From assembly GCA_029213045.1 (NCBI GenBank), contig JARGPN010000001.1, positions 1-64,000 on the forward strand: a DNA stretch of 64,000 nt, written 5' to 3'. Position 1 is the stretch's first letter, and every line of letters starts with the position of its first letter. Position numbers and translations under genes: made by a program. The notes below the pieces were generated by a model. That model had not been told where the DNA came from, did not search any database, and was given only the letters and a program-made list of their open reading frames with translations. This document shows positions 36,734 through 45,782 of the stretch, one piece after another. This DNA is from Alcanivoracaceae bacterium. Its GTDB lineage: Bacteria > Pseudomonadota > Gammaproteobacteria > Pseudomonadales > Alcanivoracaceae.

Positions 36734-37456
36734 TTATTTTGTTAGCAATTCTGCGACCCATGGCCAGATCATTGGCAGCGCCATTGCGGTAAACAAACCG
36801 GTAAGCCCTAAGGCGAGGGATGAGAACGCGCCAGCGCGCTCGCTGAACTCAAACGCTCGGGAGGTGCCTATAGCGTGCGCCACAATGCCTAGGGTCAGTC
36901 CGCGTACGCGGTCGTCGGTGATTTTTAATAGCCGAAACACCACCGGCGCCATCATTACACCGACAATACCCGTGATCGCAACAGCGCCAGCCGCCAGAGG
37001 CGCAATGCCACCAGTGAGCTTCACCACTTCCAGTGCAATCGGTGTGGTGATGGATTTTGGGGCCAACGAGCCCAGCACATCCGCGGGTGCGTCAAGCCAC
37101 CATGCCAATCCTACGGCGATGCTTGCGGCCAGCGAACCGCCAACGACAACCGCCACTAGTACCTGACCACCGACGGCGCGTACGTGAGTGAGCTGGCGGT
37201 ACAGGGGCCACGCTAGCGCTACCGTGGCGGGGCCGAGAAAAAATTGCAGTAAACGGGTTTGATCCATGTACTCGCGATAGGAAATGCCGAGCAGGGTGAG
37301 CATGGTAATAACGGGAATCATTGCCACCAAAAACGGATGCAGCAACGGCTGAATTAAAGGGAAGCGATGGCTACGCTGATATAGCCATACGGCAAAACGG
37401 TAGGCGCCTATGGTGAGCAGCAAGCCGAACAGCGGCGTGTGGACCAGCGCCGTCAT
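36734..37456 (-). CDS. lrgB: LrgB/CidB family membrane protein
   Basis: The 240-residue polytopic membrane protein (about seven hydrophobic segments) matches LrgB/CidB/YohK. The family blocks are SLAPKSITTPIALE and GLTLGIVAHAIGTSRAFE. In Gram-positive bacteria LrgAB modulates murein hydrolase activity and pyruvate transport; plant PLGG1 homologues export glycolate. The physiological substrate here is unknown. Its ATG overlaps the lrgA stop by 4 nt (ATGA). Confidence 0.93.
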   Translation of the reverse strand: MTALVHTPLFGLLLTIGAYRFAVWLYQRSHRFPLIQPLLHPFLVAMIPVITMLTLLGISYREYMDQTRLLQFFLGPATVALAWPLYRQLTHVRAVGGQVLVAVVVGGSLAASIAVGLAWWLDAPADVLGSLAPKSITTPIALEVVKLTGGIAPLAAGAVAITGIVGVMMAPVVFRLLKITDDRVRGLTLGIVAHAIGTSRAFEFSERAGAFSSLALGLTGLFTAMALPMIWPWVAELLTK

Positions 37457-37797
37457 GCGCTTGGCCTACGCAGAAGAAGCTTTAACAAGGCAGCGATAAT
37501 AAACATCGCGGCAATGGTGCCAAAAACAATCGAAACGAGCAGCGCCAGGCCGTATTCAGAATAGCGATCCCATTCCAGCACGATACCTACGCCAATCGGG
37601 AAGAACAGCAGGACTAAATTACTGATTAACAAATTTGCCGCTGGCGCCACCCGGTGTAGTGAAGACGCGCGAAAGATCAACGCGATCAATAACAGCACCA
37701 TGCCTGCCACTGGCCCTGGGATGGGCAGTCCAGTGAAATGCACGAGCACTTCACCGAGAAATTGGAACAGCAGCAATAACAACAGGCCGTCGAGCAT
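37453..37797 (-). CDS. lrgA: LrgA/CidA family holin-like membrane protein
   Basis: The 114-residue protein has four hydrophobic segments and the family motif LPIPGPVAGMVLLL near residue 25. It is the small partner of LrgB. It starts 15 nt after dsbB and overlaps lrgB by 4 nt, so dsbB-lrgA-lrgB look like one transcript. Confidence 0.92.
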   Translation of the reverse strand: MLDGLLLLLLFQFLGEVLVHFTGLPIPGPVAGMVLLLIALIFRASSLHRVAPAANLLISNLVLLFFPIGVGIVLEWDRYSEYGLALLVSIVFGTIAAMFIIAALLKLLLRRPSA

Positions 37798-37812
37798 GGG
37801 CGGTAAAAATCC

Positions 37813-38325
37813 TTACTGAGCGCGATACGGGCGGAATAACTGGAACAGCACCATCGCGGTTAATCCTACGCACAATACTAGCACCCACGCTGGCATGCTC
37901 AATCCGAGGAATTGCCAGCTTAATTCTGCGCACTCACCTGAGCCGTGCAGGACAAGGCCGATCACGTCTTGCATGGGGAACACGTCTAGCATGTAGTCCA
38001 AGCCGGGGCCGCAGTCGGGAATTTCATCCGGTGGTAAATGCTGCAGCCAAACATGACGGCCGGCGACGATGGCACCGCCGATGGCACCCGCGCCTGCCAG
38101 TGCGGCATAGATTCTTTGACCTAGCGCGCCAGGGTTATGCGCAAAGGCCAGCAAGAAGAACAAACCCGCCACGGTGACGCCGACGCGTTGAAAAATACAT
38201 AACGGGCAAGGTTCTAGGCCGTCGACGTGCTGAATATAGAGCGCGGCAGCCATGGCGCCAGCACAGATTAAAAACCCAGCGAGTGTGACGAGTCGCGGGG
38301 CAAGCAGGGTGTTTAGCGTTGGCAT
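37813..38325 (-). CDS. dsbB: Disulfide bond formation protein DsbB
   Basis: This 170-residue inner-membrane quinone reductase reoxidises DsbA. Four transmembrane helices are visible. The two periplasmic cysteine pairs are present: Cys40-Pro-Leu-Cys43 in EPCPLCIFQR, and Cys105 / Cys132 in the second loop. GGAGAA precedes the ATG. It heads a probable operon with lrgAB, an unusual pairing. No dsbA is in the window. Confidence 0.94.
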   Translation of the reverse strand: MPTLNTLLAPRLVTLAGFLICAGAMAAALYIQHVDGLEPCPLCIFQRVGVTVAGLFFLLAFAHNPGALGQRIYAALAGAGAIGGAIVAGRHVWLQHLPPDEIPDCGPGLDYMLDVFPMQDVIGLVLHGSGECAELSWQFLGLSMPAWVLVLCVGLTAMVLFQLFRPYRAQ

Positions 38326-38466
38326 GTGTATTCTCCGAATCGGCTAAGCGCTGGCGAAGGTTAGGAAAAAGCGCCGCTAGCAGCAAGTTATCTATTTTTT
38401 CGTGCGCCCAACTGAGAGGCCAGATAGGCAAGGAGGTTCCGACCTTGTCATTATCTTTTGGAATCT

Positions 38467-40032
38467 TTAGTCCGCGAAGTACCTATTCAGGTATTCATCG
38501 AACGGTATTTGCGGTTCGCTCTCAAGTTGCTTGTGCTCGGTGAGTGAATTCGCCGCCAGTTCGTTAAGTTTTTTGAGTGTGACTTCATCTAGCGGGCGGG
38601 CGCGGAAGTAATCACGGTGCGCCAGAGATTGATTCATGGCGAACGAATAGAAGCTCTGCTGGCGTAGCTCCATCTTCTCAAGCACTTGAGCAGATGGAGT
38701 ACGCTCAGGATGTAAAACTTTTTCTTTTTGCTTTTGTAATGTGTCGCGATAATTTGTGCCGCCATGAGTTTCATCAAACAATTCTGCAATTGATGTCATC
38801 GCATCAATGATTTCAAGCGACCAAGTTTTGAATGTGGTTTGCTGGCAGCCTTTGCATAGTCGAATGCTAGTGTTGCGACCGTTGTAGACCACCTGCCTAA
38901 TATTTTGTTTGGCGGCATGCAAATCGGACATGTCCATTTTGGGTGAGCCAACCAACAAACAGTAAGTGGCGAACAAATCCAAAAAGCGCATATCCTCCAG
39001 GCTAATACCAACCGGATCGAATGGATTTAAATCCATGACGCGGATTTCAATGTACTCCACGCCGCGCTGTTTTAGTGCAACGGTGGGGCGCTCGCCGGAA
39101 TGCGCCGTTCGCTTAGGGCGAATGGATGAATAGTATTCGTTTTCGATCTGTAGAATATTGGTGTTGAGCTGTTGATATTCGCCATCTTTCTGAACGCCGA
39201 TGTTTTCATATTCCGGCTCGGAAGTTTGAATCGCATACGTCAACGAGCGGACATATTCTTCGAGGTTGTTAAAGCTAACATGGAGGCTGGACTGGGCGTT
39301 GTTTTGATAGCCCAAATCACTCATGCGCAAACTTGTGGCGAACGGGCGTAGTAAAGTTTTGTCATTCCGTTCAAGGAGCTGGTGTTTGCGCCCTGCCAAA
39401 AAGGAGCTGCACATGGCAGGTGATGCGCCAAATAAATATACCAGTAACCATGAGTAGCGTTGGAAATTACGCAGCAAATCAAAGTAACGCGCTGAAATAA
39501 AATCCTGTAGAGGCTGCTTGTCGTCTTCTAAGCGTTGATGCAGTTTCCAAAACTCTTCTGGATACGAAAAGTTGTAATGAATACCTGCGATAGCTTGCAT
39601 TTTTCTGCCATAGCGATGCCAGAGACCGCGTCTATAAACGTGCTTCATTTTTCCGACGTTGGATGTGCCGTATTCCGCAATGGGGACTTCAAGGTCATCT
39701 TCAATCATGCATGGCATGGAATTGACCCAAAGAATTTCATCGCCAATTTTGCTGTAGACAAAACGATGCAGTTGATCGAGAAATTCCAGAGGCTTGGTCA
39801 GCTCTGCGCTGGGCGGCGTAATAAACTCGAGAAGCGCTTCTGAATAATCGGTGGTGATATAGGGGTGCGTTAATGCAGAGCCGATAGCTTGCGGATGCGG
39901 GCGTGTTGAGAGTCGGCCTTGGTCGCTAATGCGCAGGCTTTCTTTTTCAATGCCACGACGAATGCCATTGAGTGTTGGCGCTGCGTTACTGTCCTGTAGC
40001 GCCTTAATTCGACTGCCCAGCAAATCGGTCAT
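38467..40032 (-). CDS. gshA: Glutamate-cysteine ligase
   Basis: The 521-residue enzyme catalyses the first, ATP-dependent step of glutathione synthesis. It matches the proteobacterial GshA type (E. coli 518 residues): GIEKESLRI near residue 27, ITTDYSEALLEFITPP, the AIAGIHYNFS block and the EYIEIRVMDLNPFDPVGI active-site segment. AAGGGGA precedes the ATG. A REP-like inverted pair lies in the 234-nt region between its start and the end of tex; gshA therefore probably has its own promoter. Confidence 0.97.
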   Translation of the reverse strand: MTDLLGSRIKALQDSNAAPTLNGIRRGIEKESLRISDQGRLSTRPHPQAIGSALTHPYITTDYSEALLEFITPPSAELTKPLEFLDQLHRFVYSKIGDEILWVNSMPCMIEDDLEVPIAEYGTSNVGKMKHVYRRGLWHRYGRKMQAIAGIHYNFSYPEEFWKLHQRLEDDKQPLQDFISARYFDLLRNFQRYSWLLVYLFGASPAMCSSFLAGRKHQLLERNDKTLLRPFATSLRMSDLGYQNNAQSSLHVSFNNLEEYVRSLTYAIQTSEPEYENIGVQKDGEYQQLNTNILQIENEYYSSIRPKRTAHSGERPTVALKQRGVEYIEIRVMDLNPFDPVGISLEDMRFLDLFATYCLLVGSPKMDMSDLHAAKQNIRQVVYNGRNTSIRLCKGCQQTTFKTWSLEIIDAMTSIAELFDETHGGTNYRDTLQKQKEKVLHPERTPSAQVLEKMELRQQSFYSFAMNQSLAHRDYFRARPLDEVTLKKLNELAANSLTEHKQLESEPQIPFDEYLNRYFAD

Positions 40033-40153
40033 ACGAGTCCCCTTAGAGTGAGACGAAGGTTATCAGATACGTCGACGTCTAAACTATGGCATCCGGCGTT
40101 ACTGGATCAATGCTGATGTGGCGCTGTGCGGTACCGCGATTTACGACGGTCTT

Positions 40154-40216
40154 ATCGCTTGCAGGCAAGCTTCCACATGGGCGCAGTGTTTTTGTGGGAG
40201 CTTGCCTGCAAGCGAT
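40154..40216. repeat. REP-like inverted pair, copy 1
   Basis: Arms 40154-40177 and 40193-40216 are 24 nt each and complementary except for one base (core GTGGGAGCTTGCCTGCAAGC), separated by 15 nt. A close copy is at 45574-45640. The design, two inward-facing palindromic units in an intergenic space, is that of pseudomonad-type REP/BIME elements. Confidence 0.85.
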
Positions 40217-40266
40217 GCAGCACTAAGTAGCGCTACAGCCTTTGCAAACAAGCTCATCCCACAATG

Positions 40267-42609
40267 TTACAGACGGCCTTTCTTTTTCGAGTCTACCTTT
40301 GCTTGGGCAAATAGGGCGGCCATGGTGTTGTTGCCTTGGCTGCTTTCTTGCTTGCGCCCGCCTTTTTGTTGGCGCTGCCCCTGAGGGCGCTGACCTTGCG
40401 GACGACGTTCTCCGCTCGCGGCGGCAGGCTTTTCGTCATGACGATCTTCCATGCGCATGGTCAGGCCAATACGTTTCCGAGCAATGTCGACTTCCATGAC
40501 TTTGACTTTCACGATGTCGCCAGGCGAGACGACTTCGTGTGGATCTTTTACGAACGTATTAGAAAGCGCTGATACGTGCACTAAGCCGTCTTGGTGTACG
40601 CCGATATCAACGAAGGCACCAAAATTGGTGACGTTGGTGACGGCGCCTTCCAAAATCATGCCCGGTTTCAGATCTTTAATGTCTTCTACGCCCTCAAGAA
40701 ACTCTGCCGCTTTAAATTCGGGGCGTGGGTCGCGTCCCGGCTTTTCTAATTCGCTAAGAATATCCGTAATAGTCGGCACACCGAATTTTTCGTCAGTGAA
40801 GTCTTCGGGTTTGACCTTTTTTAGAAAGCCAATGTCGCCAATTAGATCTTGCACGGGGCGGCTATTTTTCGCGGCGATTTTTTCCACCAACGGATAAGCT
40901 TCTGGGTGAACCGCGGAAGCATCCAGTGGGTTGTTGCTTTGCATAATGCGTAAGAAGCCCGCCGCTTGCTCGAATGTCTTGTCGCCTAAGCGCGGCACAC
41001 TTTTGAGTGAATCACGGTTGTCGAACACGCCATTTTTTTCGCGGAAGGCAACAATGTTACCGGCGATGGTGCTGTTTAAACCGGAAATGCGTGATAGCAA
41101 CGGTGCCGATGCTGTGTTGACGTCCACGCCTACTGCGTTTACGCAGTCTTCAATAACAGCGTCCAAGCTGCGAGCGAGTTTTAATTGGCTCACGTCATGC
41201 TGGTATTGGCCCACACCAATGGATTTGGGTTCAATTTTTACAAGCTCGGCGAGTGGATCTTGCAAGCGTCGAGCAATGGATACCGCGCCGCGGAAAGAAA
41301 CGTCCAAATCAGGGAATTCGCGCGCCGCTAATTCGGAAGCGGAATAAATAGAGGCGCCCGCTTCATTCACCATGATTTTTGTCATGTTCAGGTCGGGCAG
41401 TTTCTTCAGTAGCTCGCCAGCGAGTTTGTCTGTTTCTCGGCTGCCGGTGCCGTTACCGATGGAAATTAATTCGACGCGATGCTTTATGCAGAGCGCAGCA
41501 AGCGCGGCAAGAGACTGGTCCCACTGATTTTTCGGAACATGTGGAAAAATAGTGGTGTGCTCTAAAAGCTTGCCAGTGTTATCAACCACCACCACTTTAA
41601 CGCCGGTGCGTAATCCTGGATCGAGACCCATGGTGGCGCGCATGCCAGCAGGAGGTGCCATCAACAGTGCTTTCAGGTTGCGCGCGAAAACGCTAATGGC
41701 TTCTTCTTCCGCCAGTTCGCGAATGCGACCAATTAATTCTGTTTCTAGGTGCGTATTAAGTTTGATTTTCCATGTCCAGCGAACAGTTTCGCCAAGCCAG
41801 TTGTCGGCGGTGCGGCCTTGGTGTTGCCAGCCGATACTGTCGGCAACCATGGCTTCGCATGGATGAGGCTGGGCCGCTTCTAATTCTTCCGGCAGCGCCA
41901 TGGAAATATGCAGTACGCCTTCGTTGCGGCCGCGCAATAATGCTAGCGCGCGGTGGGACGGAATATTTTTTAGTGCTTCATTGTGTTCGAAGTAATCGCG
42001 AAACTTGCTGTTTTCTTCTTTCTTGCCGTCGGCGACCTTTGCTTGGATTTCGCCTTTGTCCCAAAGCCAGGTGCGCAAACGTGTGAGCAGGTCTGCGTTT
42101 TCGGCGAAGCGTTCCATAAGGATTTGCTTAGCGCCATCGAGGGCGTCTTTGCCGCTTTCGATTTTGTGCTCAGGGTTAAGGAATTTCGCGGCTTCGGTTT
42201 CTGGATCAAGTGTGGGGTTTTCCAGTATCGAATCTGCCAGCGGCTCTAGGCCTGCTTCGCGGGCAATTTGTGCACGGGTGCGGCGTTTAGGTTTGTACGG
42301 CAGATATAAATCTTCGAGACGGGTCTTGGTATCGGCTTCGAGAATTTGCTTTTTAAGTTCGGGGGTTAGCTTTTCTTGCTCGGTAATGGACTTAAGGATC
42401 GCTTCGCGGCGCTCTTCCATTTCTCGTAGGTAGCGCAGGCGTTCTTCGAGGTTACGTAATTGGGTGTCGTCTAGGCCGCCGGTTACTTCTTTACGGTAAC
42501 GGGCAATAAAGGGCACGGTAGACCCCTCGTCCAGCAGTGCAACGGCTGCTTCAACTTGACGGGGAAGGCAGCTGATCTCGCTGGCAATAATTTCTTCAAT
42601 AGGGCGCAT
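40267..42609 (-). CDS. tex: Tex family transcription accessory protein
   Basis: The 780-residue RNA-binding protein matches Tex/YhgF (about 775-785). In order: N-terminal Tex region with [10 protein letters not shown], a YqgF/RNase H-like domain with [11 protein letters not shown] near residue 325, helix-hairpin-helix segments around 490-560 ([14 protein letters not shown]), and a C-terminal S1 domain (about 645-715) with [27 protein letters not shown] Gln/Arg/Lys-rich low-complexity tail follows (about 725-780). Related to eukaryotic Spt6, Tex acts in transcription or RNA surveillance; its precise role is unsettled. Confidence 0.96.
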   Translation of the reverse strand: MRPIEEIIASEISCLPRQVEAAVALLDEGSTVPFIARYRKEVTGGLDDTQLRNLEERLRYLREMEERREAILKSITEQEKLTPELKKQILEADTKTRLEDLYLPYKPKRRTRAQIAREAGLEPLADSILENPTLDPETEAAKFLNPEHKIESGKDALDGAKQILMERFAENADLLTRLRTWLWDKGEIQAKVADGKKEENSKFRDYFEHNEALKNIPSHRALALLRGRNEGVLHISMALPEELEAAQPHPCEAMVADSIGWQHQGRTADNWLGETVRWTWKIKLNTHLETELIGRIRELAEEEAISVFARNLKALLMAPPAGMRATMGLDPGLRTGVKVVVVDNTGKLLEHTTIFPHVPKNQWDQSLAALAALCIKHRVELISIGNGTGSRETDKLAGELLKKLPDLNMTKIMVNEAGASIYSASELAAREFPDLDVSFRGAVSIARRLQDPLAELVKIEPKSIGVGQYQHDVSQLKLARSLDAVIEDCVNAVGVDVNTASAPLLSRISGLNSTIAGNIVAFREKNGVFDNRDSLKSVPRLGDKTFEQAAGFLRIMQSNNPLDASAVHPEAYPLVEKIAAKNSRPVQDLIGDIGFLKKVKPEDFTDEKFGVPTITDILSELEKPGRDPRPEFKAAEFLEGVEDIKDLKPGMILEGAVTNVTNFGAFVDIGVHQDGLVHVSALSNTFVKDPHEVVSPGDIVKVKVMEVDIARKRIGLTMRMEDRHDEKPAAASGERRPQGQRPQGQRQQKGGRKQESSQGNNTMAALFAQAKVDSKKKGRL

Positions 42610-42633
42610 GAGTTCTCACTTCAGAATAAAACA

Positions 42634-42670
42634 AAACGGCGGGCATCATAGGAAATGATGCCCGCCGTTT
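42634..42670 (-). terminator. Intrinsic terminator downstream of pilH-like gene
   Basis: A 15-bp perfect stem (42634-42648 / 42656-42670) with core CGGCGGGCATCA is followed, reading leftward, by TTTTGTTTTATT. It isolates the response regulator gene from tex. Confidence 0.92.
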
Positions 42671-42743
42671 ATAGATTGACGTATTAGACAATTCGCTGTA
42701 GACCCCAGCCGCTGTCCGCTAGCGGGATCATCAGTTAAGCCAA

Positions 42744-43106
42744 CTAGCCAAGCAGTTCATTGATTTTGCTAATCAGCTCAGATTCTTGAGGAGGCTTGAT
42801 CAAATAGCCAGCTGCGCCTTGGCGCTCGCCCCACACTTTGTCTGTGTGCTGGTCTTTGGTGGTGACCAAAATAACCGGAATGTGCTGGGTTTCAGTGTCT
42901 CTGGTGATCTTGCGGGTTGCCTGAAAGCCATTGAGTTCCGGCATCACGACGTCCATCAAAATCAAATCTGGTTTTTCTTGTTTCGCAACTTCATACCCTT
43001 CTAGGCCATTAGTTGCGGTAACGGTGGTATGCCCATGGTTCTGAACAATTTTGACTAAATTGGTTAATTGGGTAGGCGAATCGTCTACCACTAAAATCTT
43101 TGCCAT
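42744..43106 (-). CDS. pilH: Single-domain response regulator, PilH-like
   Basis: The 120-residue CheY-like receiver has no output domain. Acidic pocket D8-D9, phosphoacceptor Asp52 (LILMDVVMPELNGFQATR) and the conserved Lys in YLIKPP are present. It closely follows the PilH pattern, including PVILVTTKDQHTDKVWGERQGA, so a role in type IV pilus motility is likely. However, pilG, pilI and pilJ are not adjacent as they are in Pseudomonas. The ATG at 43106 starts the domain correctly and GGAGAG lies upstream. Its own terminator follows. Confidence 0.82.
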   Translation of the reverse strand: MAKILVVDDSPTQLTNLVKIVQNHGHTTVTATNGLEGYEVAKQEKPDLILMDVVMPELNGFQATRKITRDTETQHIPVILVTTKDQHTDKVWGERQGAAGYLIKPPQESELISKINELLG

Positions 43107-43482
43107 AAAGCTCTCCGAGTGCTGACCGCTGTAGCGGCTCTTTTCTAGGGGGATCATAACAGCGCGTGGGCCTCCGGTAACCTGTTGAATCTTGGCAAAA
43201 GGTGTCAGGGAGTGTCAGTTTGTGACCGGACTACTCAGTCGCCCCTTATTTGGGAACGAGTTTGCGCCCGGCCGGTCTGATCGCTCAGTAAAATCAGGCG
43301 TTGCAAAGCTGCTGGAGTCTGCGGAAACTGCCGGAACCAGCGGCAAGTGAAGCCAAGAGCTATAAGGATAGCCATCCCGTGGGGGCTGAACGCGCGCGAC
43401 AATTTTTATGGTGTACTCTGTACGCTTTGCGTTGCTGTGCTATTTACACAGATTGTGAGTTAGGTTGAAAGGTGAGGGAAGG
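43107..43482. other. Divergent pilH/ompR intergenic region, no gene seen
   Basis: These 376 bases hold the promoters of leftward pilH-like and rightward ompR. No RNA gene, repeat or credible small protein gene was recognised. Confidence 0.45.
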
Positions 43483-44202
43483 ATGTCGGCAGAGGAAAAG
43501 TCGCTCGACAAGATACTGGTAGTGGATGATGACGCGCGTTTGCGCGGGTTGTTACAGCGGTTTCTTGAGGAACAGGGGTTTTACGTTAGGGCGGTGGGTG
43601 ATGCCGAGCAAATGGATCGCGCCCTAGGTCGCGAGCTGTTCTCTCTGCTTGTATTAGACCTGATGCTTCCCGGTGAGGACGGTCTGTCTATTTGCCGGCG
43701 TCTGCGTCAACAGGGCAGTGACTTGCCGATTATTATGCTTACGGCGAAAGGCGACGATAACGAGCGTATCGAAGGCTTGCAGGCCGGCGCCGATGATTAC
43801 TTGCCGAAGCCCTTTAATCCGCAAGAATTGGATGCCCGTATTCGTGCCGTGCTGCGGCGTCGAGTACGTGACTTGCCTGGCGCGCCGAGTAAAGAGCAAG
43901 AGATGGTCTCTTTTGGGCCTTGGTCGTTAGATCTCGCCACGCGGAGTTTGACCCGTAATGGCGAAGAAGTGAGTCTTACCACGGGCGAATTTGCCGTGCT
44001 TAAAGCGCTCGTCCAAAACATGCGTGAGCCGCTCACCCGAGACAAGCTGATGAATTTGGCCCGAGGACGTGAGTGGTCAGCCATGGAGCGCTCGATTGAT
44101 GTGCAGGTATCGCGTTTGCGTCGCCTGTTAGAAGAAGATCCCTCACACCCACGTTACCTGCAAACCGTATGGGGTGTGGGTTACGTTTTCGTTCCGGACT
44201 GA
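43483..44202 (+). CDS. ompR: OmpR-type response regulator
   Basis: The 239-residue DNA-binding regulator has a receiver domain (about 8-125) with phosphoacceptor Asp59 in LLVLDLMLPGEDG and Lys in DDYLPKPFNP. The C-terminal winged helix (about 140-238) shows LTTGEFAVLKAL and DVQVSRLRRLLEEDP, as in OmpR. With the adjacent kinase it probably senses envelope or osmotic conditions. The ATG at 43483 is preferred to an upstream TTG. The kinase gene starts 8 nt after its stop. Confidence 0.93.
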   Translation: MSAEEKSLDKILVVDDDARLRGLLQRFLEEQGFYVRAVGDAEQMDRALGRELFSLLVLDLMLPGEDGLSICRRLRQQGSDLPIIMLTAKGDDNERIEGLQAGADDYLPKPFNPQELDARIRAVLRRRVRDLPGAPSKEQEMVSFGPWSLDLATRSLTRNGEEVSLTTGEFAVLKALVQNMREPLTRDKLMNLARGREWSAMERSIDVQVSRLRRLLEEDPSHPRYLQTVWGVGYVFVPD

Positions 44203-44209
44203 CTGTCTA

Positions 44210-45529
44210 ATGCGTTGGCGTTTGCCACCCAGAACCGCTCTTGGCCGCGCTGCGTTGGTGGTGGGGCTGGTCGTCGGTTTAAGTCAGGCGTTAGCGTTGT
44301 GGTTTTTTGCGCGCAACGCCTACCTCCCCGGTATCCGCGAATATGCGGAGCTCACGGTTCTCAATGTTGAGTTAGCGTTAGACGGAGGCACCGATTCCGC
44401 GACGGCGCAACGCATCGGAAAAGCGACTGGCATTACCGTGGTGAATAGATATGCCGGTGTGCCACACGAAACGTCTTTTTTATCTCGCTCCGTAGTCGAT
44501 CGCTTCCAAGAAGAAGTGCAGGACCGACTTGGCGAACCCGTTACCGTGCTGCTCGAAGATGACCGCAAACCTATTTTGTGGGTAACGGCGGAATCGTTTA
44601 ACGGTCGCTGGCTACGCGTGCCAATGAATTTTTTCCGTGATTACGATCGATACGTTTTATTAAGTTGGGGTGTTACCGCGCCAATCTTAGCGTTGATTGC
44701 AGGCCTGTTGATTGCGCGTGGGTTAAGTCGTCCGTTGAAACAGCTAGAGAAATTGGCCGCGACTATTGGCCGCGGAGAGCCGGTGACCGCGTTAGATGTG
44801 CGTGCCGGGCCAGAAGAAGTGAATGCGGTAAGTCGTGCGTTTAACGATATGGCATTGGCGTTGCTGCAAGCGCAGCAAGACCGCGCCTTGTTGTTGGCTG
44901 GTGTTTCCCATGACTTACGCACGCCACTGACGCGATTGCGTTTGTCTGCCGAGTTTTTAAAAGATGCAGAAATGCGTGACGGTATTATCGGCGACGTCGA
45001 AGACATGGACGAAATCCTCGAGCAATTTATTGCGTTTATTCGCGATGGTTCAGACGAGGATCCAGATCCAGAAAGCATCAATATCTTGCTCGAAGAAGTA
45101 CTACATCGTTTTGAGCGAGACAATATCCATGCAGTGATTAAAGATGTGCCTCGTTTAATGCTGAAGCGTTTAACGATGAAGCGACTCATCACCAATCTTA
45201 TTACCAACGCGTTGAAATATGGTTCGCCGCCAGTCGAAATTCATACGCTTGTTGATGGCAGTGATGTCGTGTTACGCGTTCGCGATCATGGTCCTGGTGT
45301 AAATGAAAAAGATATTCCGATGTTGCTCGCGCCATTTTCCCGTGGTGAAGTTGCGCGCACCACAAGTGGGTCTGGGTTAGGCCTCGCTATAGTGAGCCGT
45401 ATTGTCGATATGCATCACGGTGCCATGAAGTTAAGTAATCATGAAGGCGGCGGGTTAGAAGTGGAAATTCGTCTGCCGGTTGCTGCACGTTATATTAGTC
45501 CTGAAGCACTTTCGGTAAGAGTGCGTTAG
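44210..45529 (+). CDS. envZ: EnvZ-type sensor histidine kinase
   Basis: The 439-residue inner-membrane kinase has two TM segments (about 13-33 and 150-170) flanking a periplasmic domain, then HAMP (about 168-222), HisKA with His234 in GVSHDLRTPLTRLR, and HATPase_c with N box NLITNALKYG and G boxes DHGPGV and GSGLGLAIV. It partners the adjacent OmpR. The ATG is placed 8 nt after the ompR stop. A REP-like element and a terminator follow. Confidence 0.93.
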   Translation: MRWRLPPRTALGRAALVVGLVVGLSQALALWFFARNAYLPGIREYAELTVLNVELALDGGTDSATAQRIGKATGITVVNRYAGVPHETSFLSRSVVDRFQEEVQDRLGEPVTVLLEDDRKPILWVTAESFNGRWLRVPMNFFRDYDRYVLLSWGVTAPILALIAGLLIARGLSRPLKQLEKLAATIGRGEPVTALDVRAGPEEVNAVSRAFNDMALALLQAQQDRALLLAGVSHDLRTPLTRLRLSAEFLKDAEMRDGIIGDVEDMDEILEQFIAFIRDGSDEDPDPESINILLEEVLHRFERDNIHAVIKDVPRLMLKRLTMKRLITNLITNALKYGSPPVEIHTLVDGSDVVLRVRDHGPGVNEKDIPMLLAPFSRGEVARTTSGSGLGLAIVSRIVDMHHGAMKLSNHEGGGLEVEIRLPVAARYISPEALSVRVR

Positions 45530-45573
45530 CGATTTTTTCATTTGTAGGCAAGTAAACTTTTCTTCTAGGCCGA

Positions 45574-45640
45574 ATCGCTTGCAGGCAAGCTCCCACAAAG
45601 ATCAGAGGATTTTTTCTGTGGGAGCTTGCCTGAAAGCGAG
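45574..45640. repeat. REP-like inverted pair, copy 2
   Basis: Arms 45574-45597 and 45617-45640 are complementary except at two positions, separated by 19 nt. The left arm differs by one base from the left arm at 40154. It lies between the 3' ends of convergent envZ and ndh, a typical place for REP elements. Confidence 0.85.
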
Positions 45641-45704
45641 GCGATCCACTCGAATGCATTCGCCGTTAAAGTAAACTCCCTGCATCAACCGACAAAATTC
45701 TTGA

Positions 45705-45740
45705 CCATAAAAAAGCACGCCGAGGCGTGCTTTTTTATGG
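45705..45740. terminator. Bidirectional intrinsic terminator between envZ and ndh
   Basis: Inverted repeat 45705-45721 / 45724-45740 with GCACGCC core and A6/T6 flanks. The fold serves both convergent transcripts. Confidence 0.9.
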
Positions 45741-45750
45741 TGCTTCTATG

Positions 45751-45780
45751 TTGCGCAAAGTTACGCAAAGTTGCGCAAAC
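45751..45780. repeat. Three tandem copies of a 10-bp unit
   Basis: TTGCGCAAAG, TTACGCAAAG and TTGCGCAAAC follow each other directly, just past the terminator and 3 nt before the ndh stop. Copies 1 and 3 contain the palindrome TTGCGCAA. Confidence 0.8.
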
Positions 45781-45782
45781 GC

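Noticed and set aside
36720-37166. 148-codon frame opposite lrgB
   Set aside because: It is antisense to conserved lrgB transmembrane segments, with low-complexity Ala/Ser/Thr product.
44641-45207. 188-codon frame opposite envZ
   Set aside because: It lies wholly within the kinase HAMP/HisKA coding region; Ser/Arg-rich shadow composition.
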